Part shown: positions 33,269 through 40,465 of the stretch, piece after piece | Layout: every line of letters begins with the position of its first letter | Numbering within the stretch: the stretch's first letter is position 1 | NCBI RefSeq assembly: GCF_041051975.1 | Contig: NZ_CP163435.1 | Span: forward strand, 1 to 64,000 | Reading direction: 5' to 3' | Length of the DNA: 64,000 nt | Source of the DNA: Streptomyces sp. R21 | GTDB taxonomy: Bacteria; Actinomycetota; Actinomycetes; Streptomycetales; Streptomycetaceae | The notes under the pieces: model-generated | What the model saw: the letters and a program-made list of their open reading frames with translations, nothing else | Database searches by the model: none | Told to the model about the DNA's origin: nothing | Translations under genes and position numbers: made by a program

Positions 33269-33441
33269 CGCGTCCGTTCACGGATCAGGACGGGCTCGCA
33301 GCCGGCCGCGCAACCGGAGCCGCAGCAGACATGCCCGCCGCGCACGGCGCGGGACCTCTTCCTCTCCCACCGCTGCCGCTGCTGGCCAAACGGGCTCAAC
33401 TGCTGAGCACTCCCGGCCGCTGGCGGTGTGGAGGAGGTCAT
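33193..33441 (-). CDS. Cys-rich small protein (82 aa)
   Basis: ATG 33441 overlaps the TGA of the upstream HTH gene (ATGA), so it is translationally coupled. The product MTSSTPPAAGSAQQLSPFGQ and RKRSRAVRGGHVCCGSGCAA, GCEPVLIRERTRWGW holds four closely spaced cysteines. Metal binding is conceivable. Function unknown. Confidence 0.5.
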   Translation of the reverse strand: MTSSTPPAAGSAQQLSPFGQQRQRWERKRSRAVRGGHVCCGSGCAAGCEPVLIRERTRWGWIDWAVPACPNSRTGSPCSPRS

Positions 33442-34901
33442 GGTGTGCGTCCTTCCAGCAGGTGAGTCGATACGGTGGCGCAGGTGGTGCAGCGGCCATC
33501 GCCGTCGGGGTGGGCGCGCCGCGGCGTCGGTCCCGGGCAGGTTCCGCACAGCGGCCACCCGAGGCAGGCCGGGCAGAGGTCTTCGCCGGGGGCGGTTGCG
33601 GGAGCACCGCAGCCGGCGCATTCGACGAGCGCCCGGTAGGTCAGGGCCTCGGTCACCGTGCGGGCGGCAGACGCCGTGAATGACCGCTCGGCCGACGGCC
33701 ACCCCTGTGGCTCGCCGTTCATCACGTCGCCGCGGTGGCGACGGCTGTCCAGCATGGCGGGCGGCGGATAGGCCTGAGCGGCCCGCAGTCGGGCGGCGAT
33801 GATCGCGCCGACCGTGGTGCGCACCGGCTGCGGCAGGGGCCGGTCGGTGATGACGTGACACAGTTGCTCAGCTCTCCAGCCCGCCTCCAGCATCACCGTG
33901 GCCACGCGGCCCTGATCGGTCAGCACCTTGCCGGTCAGCAGGAGTTCCGGACGGCTCGCTCCGATCTCGAGCAGCAGCTGGATCCCCGGATGCATCTCAT
34001 CCGCCGGGAGCGCAGCCGGCGGGGGCGCTGGTGCGTGCGGCCGGTCCGTCCCTTCGGGTTTGTGCGCGACGTCGCTGCGGTCGCACGGAGGGACGGTGCT
34101 GGTGTTCTGCTTGTTGGTGTTCTTTCTGTTGGTGTTCTTAGTGGGGCGATTGACCGATGTCGGGTTATCCATCGGTGGAAAACCCGACATCGGCTCGGAC
34201 CTGCTGTTTTGCAGGCTGGGCAGATCGGTGATGAAGTACGCGGCCGCGCCGAGCGTGCCGTCGGGGCGGCGCTTACGTTCCCGGAGCAGGAAGCCGTGCT
34301 TCTCCAGCTCCTTGAGGCCGCTCTTGACGGCCGCCTCGCCGTCGCGGCTGCGGCGCGCCAGGTCCGTGACGCTCATCCGCCAGCCGTCCCGGTGCGTGCT
34401 GATGAGCCCGAAGATTCCCTTCGCCTTGGAGGAAAGCCGTGGGTCGCGGAGCAGGCCGTTGGCGATCTGGGTGAACTGGTCCGCCGCCATCACCCCACGG
34501 CGAATCCCCGCCCCTAAACCGTGCGGCGCCTCACTCGCCGGCGCGGAGGCGAACGCTGAGCCCGCCGCCGGGGCAAGGTCGGCGTCGGGGGCGGGGCGGT
34601 CCGTGATCGAGTACACGATCTCACCGAGCGTTCCGTCGTCGTGCCTCAGCTGTTCGCGGATGAGGTAGCCGTACCGCTGCAGTTCGCTCAGGCCGCCGCG
34701 TACGGCGTCGCGTCCATCGGGTCCGGCGCGCACGAGGTCGGCGACCGTCACGTGCCAGCCGGCGCGGTGGGTGCTGATGTAGCCGAAGATTCCCTTCGCC
34801 TTGAAGGAGATCTTGGGGTCGCGGAACAGGCCGTTGGCGATCTGGGTGAACTGGTCCGCCGCCATCGCCCCACGGCGGATCCCTGCCCCGAAGCGGCTCA
34901 T
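33438..34901 (-). CDS. Tandem winged-helix protein, replication/regulation type
   Basis: This 487-aa protein contains the same HTH_36-like module twice: GAGIRRGAMAADQFTQIANG and FKAKGIFGYISTHRAGWHVT, then GAGIRRGVMAADQFTQIANG and SKAKGIFGLISTHRDGWRMS. The middle is disordered (Asn/Thr-rich). The C-terminal 100 residues carry cysteine pairs (ECAGCGAPAT, DLCPACLGWPLCGTC, RCTTC) that should bind zinc. Such helix-turn-helix proteins occur on Streptomyces plasmids and can be replication or regulatory proteins. It faces the repeat-rich non-coding region at 34.9-35.6 kb, which it may bind. Confidence 0.7.
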   Translation of the reverse strand: MSRFGAGIRRGAMAADQFTQIANGLFRDPKISFKAKGIFGYISTHRAGWHVTVADLVRAGPDGRDAVRGGLSELQRYGYLIREQLRHDDGTLGEIVYSITDRPAPDADLAPAAGSAFASAPASEAPHGLGAGIRRGVMAADQFTQIANGLLRDPRLSSKAKGIFGLISTHRDGWRMSVTDLARRSRDGEAAVKSGLKELEKHGFLLRERKRRPDGTLGAAAYFITDLPSLQNSRSEPMSGFPPMDNPTSVNRPTKNTNRKNTNKQNTSTVPPCDRSDVAHKPEGTDRPHAPAPPPAALPADEMHPGIQLLLEIGASRPELLLTGKVLTDQGRVATVMLEAGWRAEQLCHVITDRPLPQPVRTTVGAIIAARLRAAQAYPPPAMLDSRRHRGDVMNGEPQGWPSAERSFTASAARTVTEALTYRALVECAGCGAPATAPGEDLCPACLGWPLCGTCPGPTPRRAHPDGDGRCTTCATVSTHLLEGRTP

Positions 34902-35608
34902 GGTGCTTCCTCGCGCGCCATATGCGCACGGCCGCCGATGCCGTGGAGCGGACCTGCGGGTGCGAGGTGTCCGGGGCCGCTGTGTGAGGTGACGTGAGCG
35001 AGATCCATTCCGTCAGCTCACTCGGCGCCCCCGACCAGGCTGACGGCCACGGCCCCCGACCACCGGTCACGATCCGGCAACATGCGCGGGCTGGCGTGGT
35101 CGGGCTCATGGTCGGGCCGACCACGGCCCGTCCGGTGCCCGTCGAAGGATGCGCAGTCGCGGTTGCGCAGCGGCAGCGTCGCTCCGTGCGCATTCGGCTG
35201 CGCAACAGTTCCGGGTCCTGCGCACTCGGCATGTGCAGGCGACTGCGCACAGCGGGCAGGCGTCGTCGACGGTGGTCTGCGCACTCGGCACAACCGTGCG
35301 CACTGCGCACCCGGGTCTTCCACGGCCTCCTTCCTGGAGCCGGCGCGGGCCCGATCCGTCGGCGGCTTCTCCCCCTGTATCCCGTGGTCTCGCTGGGCCA
35401 GTTCCCCGTCCCCACCACCTTCTCGGCGATGTTCGGTTCAGGCCTGCCGGGTCGCCGTCCGGGGCTATGGTCGGGCCGACCATGGCCCCGACCATGGGCT
35501 TTGTGTCCTCATCGTGACCGTGGTCGGGGGCTCGTGGTCGGTGGTCGGGTCGGGGTCGGCGGGTTTTCTCGAGGTCAGCAACATCCGTTCTGACCTGGGA
35601 GTTTGACC
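34902..35608. other. 707-bp non-coding region with palindromes and TGCGCA repeats
   Basis: No gene is supported here. Two near-identical palindromes based on TGGTCGG-G-CCGACCA lie at 35109-35123 and 35467-35483, with partial copies around 35090-35100, 35488-35495 and 35519-35560. Between them are nine TGCGCA hexamers in 160 bp. The region lies between a divergent winged-helix gene and the conjugation operon. It is a candidate origin, partition site, transfer origin or operator array. Confidence 0.6.
35150..35309. repeat. Nine TGCGCA hexamers in 160 bp
   Basis: TGCGCA occurs at 35150, 35164, 35187, 35199, 35219, 35244, 35278, 35297 and 35304. The self-complementary hexamer recurs about eight more times in the first 450 bp of the next gene (35811-36046). 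The density greatly exceeds chance even in 70% GC DNA, and irregular spacing argues against a simple tandem duplication. Confidence 0.75.
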
Positions 35609-36535
35609 ATGTCTCCTGGCAAGCAGGCCTCACCGAGCGAGGCTGCTGAGATGGCGGCCGGCGCCCGGCTGGAGGCGATGCGCCGCCGCGTCCGCCTTTC
35701 GCGCCTGGCGGTCTGGACCGTCATCGCGGCGGGCCCCGTCGCCCTGTGCGTCGCCGTCGCCTCCACCCCGGCCACGGTCGAGGCGGCCACCCCAGCCCCG
35801 CCTACCTCCGTGCGCACTGCGGCAGCCGCCACGGATCCGGGCGGCTATGCGCAGCTGTTCGTCGACGCGTGGTTGCACAGCAGCGCGGACGACGCGACGA
35901 GTGCGCAGGCGCGGCTTGCGCACTCACTCGCGCCGGACGTCGAACTGCCCGACCCGACGGGTGCGCAGTCGACGCCTCAGTCGGTGACGGCGGTGCGCAG
36001 TGCGCAGCGCACCGGCGGCGCGTGGTCGGTGACGGTGGCTGCGCAGTACGCCGACGGACGGGTGCGGTACTACGCGGTGCCGGTTTCCGCCGGCGGTGCG
36101 GGCTCTTCGTTCACGGTGACCGGTGCGCCGGGCGTGGTGGCCGGTCCGGCCCGGGCCGAGGTCCCGAAGTCGTCGTACAGCGTGGCTGTCCCGGAGGGTG
36201 ATCTGTCGTCCGCAGTCGGGGAGTTCTTCGCCGCGTACCTGACGGGTGCCGGGGAGGTGAGCCGCTACCTCGCTCCCGGCGTGAGCCTCTCGGCTGTCTC
36301 CCCCGCCCCGTACCCGTCGGTCGCCGTCGAGCAGATCTCCGCTGTCGAGGTGGCCGCGGCCGCCGAGCAGGTGCCGGGCGATGGCACGACGGTGCGTGTC
36401 CTCGTCCGGGTGGAGGCCCGCGATGCCGGCGGTCGGTGGCCGCTGGCGTACGAGCTCGCGCTCAAGGCCCGATCGGGCCGGTGGGAAGTCGCCGGGCTGG
36501 AGTCCGGCACCGCCACAGACGGCGGTGCCCGGTGA
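35609..36535 (+). CDS. TcpC/VirB8-like conjugal transfer protein
   Basis: The 308-aa protein has a short basic cytoplasmic N-terminus, one membrane helix (LAVWTVIAAGPVALCVAVAS) and an extracytoplasmic region of about 250 residues. That region holds two NTF2-like repeats (GYAQLFVDAWLHSSADDATS and LSSAVGEFFAAYLTGAGEVS). This is the layout of TcpC (Orf13 family), the Gram-positive VirB8 equivalent that organises the T4SS channel. ATG 35609 has GGGAG upstream. It is the first gene of the transfer operon and couples to the next by GTGA. Confidence 0.8.
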   Translation: MSPGKQASPSEAAEMAAGARLEAMRRRVRLSRLAVWTVIAAGPVALCVAVASTPATVEAATPAPPTSVRTAAAATDPGGYAQLFVDAWLHSSADDATSAQARLAHSLAPDVELPDPTGAQSTPQSVTAVRSAQRTGGAWSVTVAAQYADGRVRYYAVPVSAGGAGSSFTVTGAPGVVAGPARAEVPKSSYSVAVPEGDLSSAVGEFFAAYLTGAGEVSRYLAPGVSLSAVSPAPYPSVAVEQISAVEVAAAAEQVPGDGTTVRVLVRVEARDAGGRWPLAYELALKARSGRWEVAGLESGTATDGGAR

Positions 36536-36873
36536 CCACGGTGCACAGTCTGATGCTCGCCGGGCAGCTGGACGACCTCGGCAACTCGTGGATCAGCATG
36601 TTCAAGGACTGGGCGACCAAGGGTCTGCAGGCTGGTCTGCTCGTGCTCGTCGTCGTCATCATGATCCAGAAATTCTCGCTGAAGGCGGGGATCGGCGCCC
36701 TGCTGCTGATGGTGATCGCGCTGGGTCTGTACAACTCGCGCAACAGTCTCGCGAACATGTTCGAGGACGAGGTGAAGAACCCGTCCAAGGGCGCACCCGC
36801 CGTCCCGGGCATCGTCCAGTCCGAGCTCCCGGTCCCTGGTGGTCATTCGCCCGGCGCTGGGGGCTGGTTGTGA
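36532..36873 (+). CDS. Small T4SS membrane protein (113 aa)
   Basis: GTG 36532 overlaps the preceding stop. Two adjacent hydrophobic stretches (GLLVLVVVIMIQ and AGIGALLLMVIALGLYN) follow an amphipathic start (LDDLGNSWISMFKDWATKGL). The polar tail holds EDEVKNPSKGAPAVPG. Size, topology and position suit the small inner-membrane or pilin-like subunit (VirB2/TcpD type) next to the VirB3/TcpE-like gene. The assignment is positional. Confidence 0.65.
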   Translation: MTTVHSLMLAGQLDDLGNSWISMFKDWATKGLQAGLLVLVVVIMIQKFSLKAGIGALLLMVIALGLYNSRNSLANMFEDEVKNPSKGAPAVPGIVQSELPVPGGHSPGAGGWL

Positions 36874-37424
36874 GCGCGGCCGCGGTGCGGGTGGGCCGTT
36901 TCTACACCTCCGCCCGCCGCCACCCCTGGGTGCTGGGCAAGGTCGCCGACTGGCGGATCCCGCTCGGCCCGTACACCCCCGCACAGATCGGTGTCGCCGT
37001 CATCGGCGGCTTCCTCCTCATCAAGACCATCGCCTGGTGGTCGTGGATGGGCCCGGTCCCGATCGTGGCCTGGCTGATGACGATCTGGGCCGTGCGCCGG
37101 CCGAAGATCCGCGGGCGCGCCCCGATGCAGGCCGGGTTGGGCTGGCTGCTGCTTGCCTGGCAGCCTCGTGGAGGGCGGATCGGCGGGCGGGCCGCCCGCG
37201 ACCGCGGGTCTCGTCCCCTGCTGGGCGGTTTCACGATCGAGGACCCGCCCGCGCTCGCTGCCGCGCCGTCTCGCACGGCTGGGCAGCAGATCGCCCGGGC
37301 ACCGCGCCCGAGCCCCACCCCGCGGCGCCACACGGAGTCGACGGCTGCCTCTGTGCCGGTGGGCGCGGTGTCGGGTGTGCAGCAGTTGCTCGCGCTGGCC
37401 GGGCAGGGCGGGGGCGTGCGGTGA
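36870..37424 (+). CDS. TcpE/VirB3-like transfer protein
   Basis: The 184-aa protein begins MSAAAVRVGRFYTSARRHPW and VADWRIPLGPYTPAQIGVAV, typical of the TcpE family. Two membrane helices follow (GVAVIGGFLLIKTIAWW and MGPVPIVAWLMTIWAV), then a cytoplasmic basic Pro-rich tail. In conjugation systems such proteins partner the VirB4 ATPase, whose gene follows with overlapping stop/start. Confidence 0.7.
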   Translation: MSAAAVRVGRFYTSARRHPWVLGKVADWRIPLGPYTPAQIGVAVIGGFLLIKTIAWWSWMGPVPIVAWLMTIWAVRRPKIRGRAPMQAGLGWLLLAWQPRGGRIGGRAARDRGSRPLLGGFTIEDPPALAAAPSRTAGQQIARAPRPSPTPRRHTESTAASVPVGAVSGVQQLLALAGQGGGVR

Positions 37425-40105
37425 GGGTTCCGATCCGTCATATCGCCGGCCACCTCATCTGGTCAACACACGGCAGTGTGTGGGCGCTCTACCGGCTGCA
37501 CCCCGGTCCGGACGCACGCGGCCGCCGCGAGGAGACCGTCCAGGGCACGTACGTCCCGGCCGCGGTCCGCGACGAACAGCTCGCGAAGATCACGCACTTG
37601 GTCCGTTCGCTGACGGGGGCGCCGCGCCTGTTCGGGCTGTGCGCCCAGGTCGACCCCGGTGAGATCGCCCTGCGCATGATCGAGGGCATCGAGCCCGGTG
37701 AGCCGGCGGCCGGCGACGGCCCGCATCCATGGGTGGAGAACGTCGAGGCCACCCTGGACCTGTTGGGCGGGCAGGAGATGCACCGCCGCACGCTGTGGCT
37801 GGCGGTACCGCTGCAGCACGATGCCGCCGGCGGGCAGGTGACCGCGTCGCTCGGCGCGATGTGGGCGGACGTCGCGCCGATGCTGGGCATGCGGGCCGCA
37901 CCCGTGGCCCGACGTGAGGTGACCGCCTACCGCGAGCAGGCCTTGCGGGTGGAGGCCGCGCTCGCCGGCGGCGTCGCCTTCCGCCCGGCCCGCCCGGCGG
38001 AGATCGTGTGGACGATCCAGCACGCCCTGCACCGCGGCCTGGACGAGCCGCTGCTCACCGAGGCGGAGACCAGCGACCTGTACGGCGGGCACCTTCGGGA
38101 GGGCGTGCTGCGCTCCCCCAGCTACGCCGACCTCGGCCAGGTCCGCCTGCAGGAGGGCGGCATCGGGGCGCTCGACGACGCCGAGGACCTGGCGGGCGCG
38201 GACCGGGTCGGCCGGTCGGGCCGCACGGCCTGGTGGCGGCTGAAGACCGGTTCGCCGCTGCGGCGGCGCTGGCTGCAGGTGGAGTGCGACGCCGGGGTGG
38301 GCTATCAGGCGCAGTTGGCGCTCGCCGAGTGCCCGCCTGCCGTCAGCCAGGACGCCGCCGACCTGTTCGCGCAGCTGGAGACCTTGGACTTCCCCGTCGA
38401 CTACACGGTTGACCTCACCCTGGTGCCGGCCGACAAGGCGCGCGATCAGGTGCGGCGCAAGAAGAACGAACTCATCGACCAGGCCGACCAGTACGACGCC
38501 CGCCCCACCGGCATGCCGGCTTCGCTGACCGAGGCCGCCCGCGATCTGGGCGAGCTGGACGCCCGCCTGTCCCGCACGTCGGTCGAGGTCGAGGTGCAGT
38601 CGGTGACGGTGCTGACCGTGTGGGGGCCGACCGCCGCCGTCTGCGATGCCCGTGCCCGGGCCCTGGCCGCGCTGCTGTCCGGCGCCGACTACCGGGCGGT
38701 GCGCCCGGCCGGGTTGCAGGAGGCCTTGTTCACCCTCGGGCTGCCCGGCACCGCACGGCCCGGTGTGGTGCGGGAGTTCACCCAGCATCAGATCTCTGAG
38801 GACTGGGCGCTTTCCGGTGCCTTCACGGCCTGCGAGGTGGGCGACCCGGGCGGCATGTTCCTCGGCATCGACCTGGACTGCGGCACCACCCGCCCCGTGA
38901 TGATCAACGTGGCGGACGCGCCGAAGCAGGACGCCTCCGCCTCCATGGGCGTCATCGGGGATCTCGGCGCGGGCAAGAGCGTCCTGGAAAAGCTGATCTC
39001 CGAGGCGGTGTGGGCGCGCGGCGGAGTCGCGATCTGTATCGACCGCACCCCGGTGCGGGAATGGGCGACCTTCGCCCGCACCGCGGCCGCGGGCCGCTGC
39101 CAGATCATCGACGCCGCCCAGGCCGAGGTGTCCATCGACCCGCTGCGCATGTTCGACGGCCCCGAAGGCCGCCACTACGCCCTGTCCTACCTCACCTTGC
39201 AGCTCGGCATCGGCCCGATGAGCACAGGCGGGGAGGTCCTGCACCACGCCGTCGAACAGGCCGCCGCCGGCGACGCCCCGTCCATGCACCGCGTCCTTCA
39301 GGTCCTCGACGAAATGGCCGGGGCACAGGCGGGCAAGCGGCAGGACGCGGCTGCCACCCTCGCCGGTCTCATCCGCGTCGTAGCCGGCAACCCGCTGGCC
39401 CGCATGGTGTTCGACCCGACGCTGCCGCCGGTGCGGCTGAACGCCTCCGGCGCCTCCGACATGATCGTGATCACGACGACCGGCCTGAAGCTGCCGCCGA
39501 AGGCCGCCTTCGACAACCCCGAGGTCCTGCACCAGCAGCCCCTCGAAGCCTTGATCGGGCGCGCGGTGCTCTACCTGATCGCGGCGATCGCCCGGCAGAC
39601 CGCGTTCGAGGACCCGGAGCGGTTCACCGCCGTGGTCCTGGACGAGCTGTACTGGCTGACCTCGTCGGCCGAGGGCACCGCCCTGGTCCACGAGATCCTC
39701 CACGACGGCCGCAAGCACGGCGCCGGGCTGATCGCCGGGTCGCACGACGCCGAGGAACTCGGCCCCGACCGCGGCCTGATGGCCTATCGGGCGCTGGCCC
39801 GCACCGCCAACGGTGAAAGCGCCCGCCGCGGGCTGGAGTTCGTCGGGCTCGACCCGAACGACCCAGAGCTGGTGCGGCTGGTGACCACCGGCCTGTCCCC
39901 CGTCGGACAGCTCGGCCGCGAAGGCGAGTTCCTCATCGCCTGCCCGCGGCAGAACACCGGCCGCATCAAGGTCGTCATCCCCCGCATCGCGCGCATCACC
40001 GCCTCCATCACCACCACGCCGGGACGCCGCACGAGCGCTGCCCCGCCCTCCGTGCCGGTGGCCGGTGCGGCCGTGGATGCCCGTCCGAAGGAGCACGTTC
40101 GATGA
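37421..40105 (+). CDS. VirB4-like conjugation ATPase
   Basis: The 894-aa protein has an N-terminal half typical of VirB4/TcpF-type proteins and a C-terminal AAA_10-type ATPase. Walker A GVIGDLGAGKSVLEK lies near residue 510, Walker B FTAVVLDELYWL near residue 738, and a sensor-like region (HDGRKHGAGLIAGSHDAEEL) follows. It should power assembly or substrate movement through the T4SS at the membrane. GTG 37421 overlaps the preceding stop. No transmembrane segment is evident, as expected for a peripheral ATPase. Confidence 0.85.
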   Translation: MRVPIRHIAGHLIWSTHGSVWALYRLHPGPDARGRREETVQGTYVPAAVRDEQLAKITHLVRSLTGAPRLFGLCAQVDPGEIALRMIEGIEPGEPAAGDGPHPWVENVEATLDLLGGQEMHRRTLWLAVPLQHDAAGGQVTASLGAMWADVAPMLGMRAAPVARREVTAYREQALRVEAALAGGVAFRPARPAEIVWTIQHALHRGLDEPLLTEAETSDLYGGHLREGVLRSPSYADLGQVRLQEGGIGALDDAEDLAGADRVGRSGRTAWWRLKTGSPLRRRWLQVECDAGVGYQAQLALAECPPAVSQDAADLFAQLETLDFPVDYTVDLTLVPADKARDQVRRKKNELIDQADQYDARPTGMPASLTEAARDLGELDARLSRTSVEVEVQSVTVLTVWGPTAAVCDARARALAALLSGADYRAVRPAGLQEALFTLGLPGTARPGVVREFTQHQISEDWALSGAFTACEVGDPGGMFLGIDLDCGTTRPVMINVADAPKQDASASMGVIGDLGAGKSVLEKLISEAVWARGGVAICIDRTPVREWATFARTAAAGRCQIIDAAQAEVSIDPLRMFDGPEGRHYALSYLTLQLGIGPMSTGGEVLHHAVEQAAAGDAPSMHRVLQVLDEMAGAQAGKRQDAAATLAGLIRVVAGNPLARMVFDPTLPPVRLNASGASDMIVITTTGLKLPPKAAFDNPEVLHQQPLEALIGRAVLYLIAAIARQTAFEDPERFTAVVLDELYWLTSSAEGTALVHEILHDGRKHGAGLIAGSHDAEELGPDRGLMAYRALARTANGESARRGLEFVGLDPNDPELVRLVTTGLSPVGQLGREGEFLIACPRQNTGRIKVVIPRIARITASITTTPGRRTSAAPPSVPVAGAAVDARPKEHVR

Positions 40106-40464
40106 CCACGTCTTCCTGGGACCGCTCCCGGCGCATCGCCGTGGCCGCGAGCGTCCTCACGGTGATCGCCGTCGTCGCCGGTGCGGTCATCCTCACCCTC
40201 GGGGTGACCCTGCCCGAGGCATGGTGGCCGCGCACCGGACAGGCCTTCGCCGCCGGCACCCGCAGCGCGCGCCACGATCCCTGTGCCCGGATCGTCGGCC
40301 CGGCCAAGGCGTACTGCGAGCGCGGCCAGCAGACCACGAGCGCCGTCGGCGGCGGCCGGCAGGACATGGCCGGTGCCGTGTGGAGGCTGGTGCCCGCCGG
40401 TGCGGGTGTGGCTGCCCTGGTGGTGTGGCGGCGCCGGAGCGTTGCTGGGCAAAGGCGGCGCTGA
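40102..40464 (+). CDS. Small membrane protein of the transfer operon (120 aa)
   Basis: ATG 40102 overlaps the VirB4 stop. The first helix (IAVAASVLTVIAVVAGAVIL) and a second (VPAGAGVAALVVW) bracket an external segment with two cysteines (DPCARIVGPAKAYCERG). A similar Cys-containing segment (KKYCERGHAHQ) occurs in the next protein. This hints at paralogous extracellular motifs. Function unknown but probably structural in the channel. Confidence 0.65.
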   Translation: MTTSSWDRSRRIAVAASVLTVIAVVAGAVILTLGVTLPEAWWPRTGQAFAAGTRSARHDPCARIVGPAKAYCERGQQTTSAVGGGRQDMAGAVWRLVPAGAGVAALVVWRRRSVAGQRRR

Positions 40465-40465
40465 C

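Noticed and set aside
37463..40096. 877-codon minus-strand ORF
   Set aside because: It is a GC-skew shadow of the VirB4-like gene, which has clear ATPase motifs on the plus strand.
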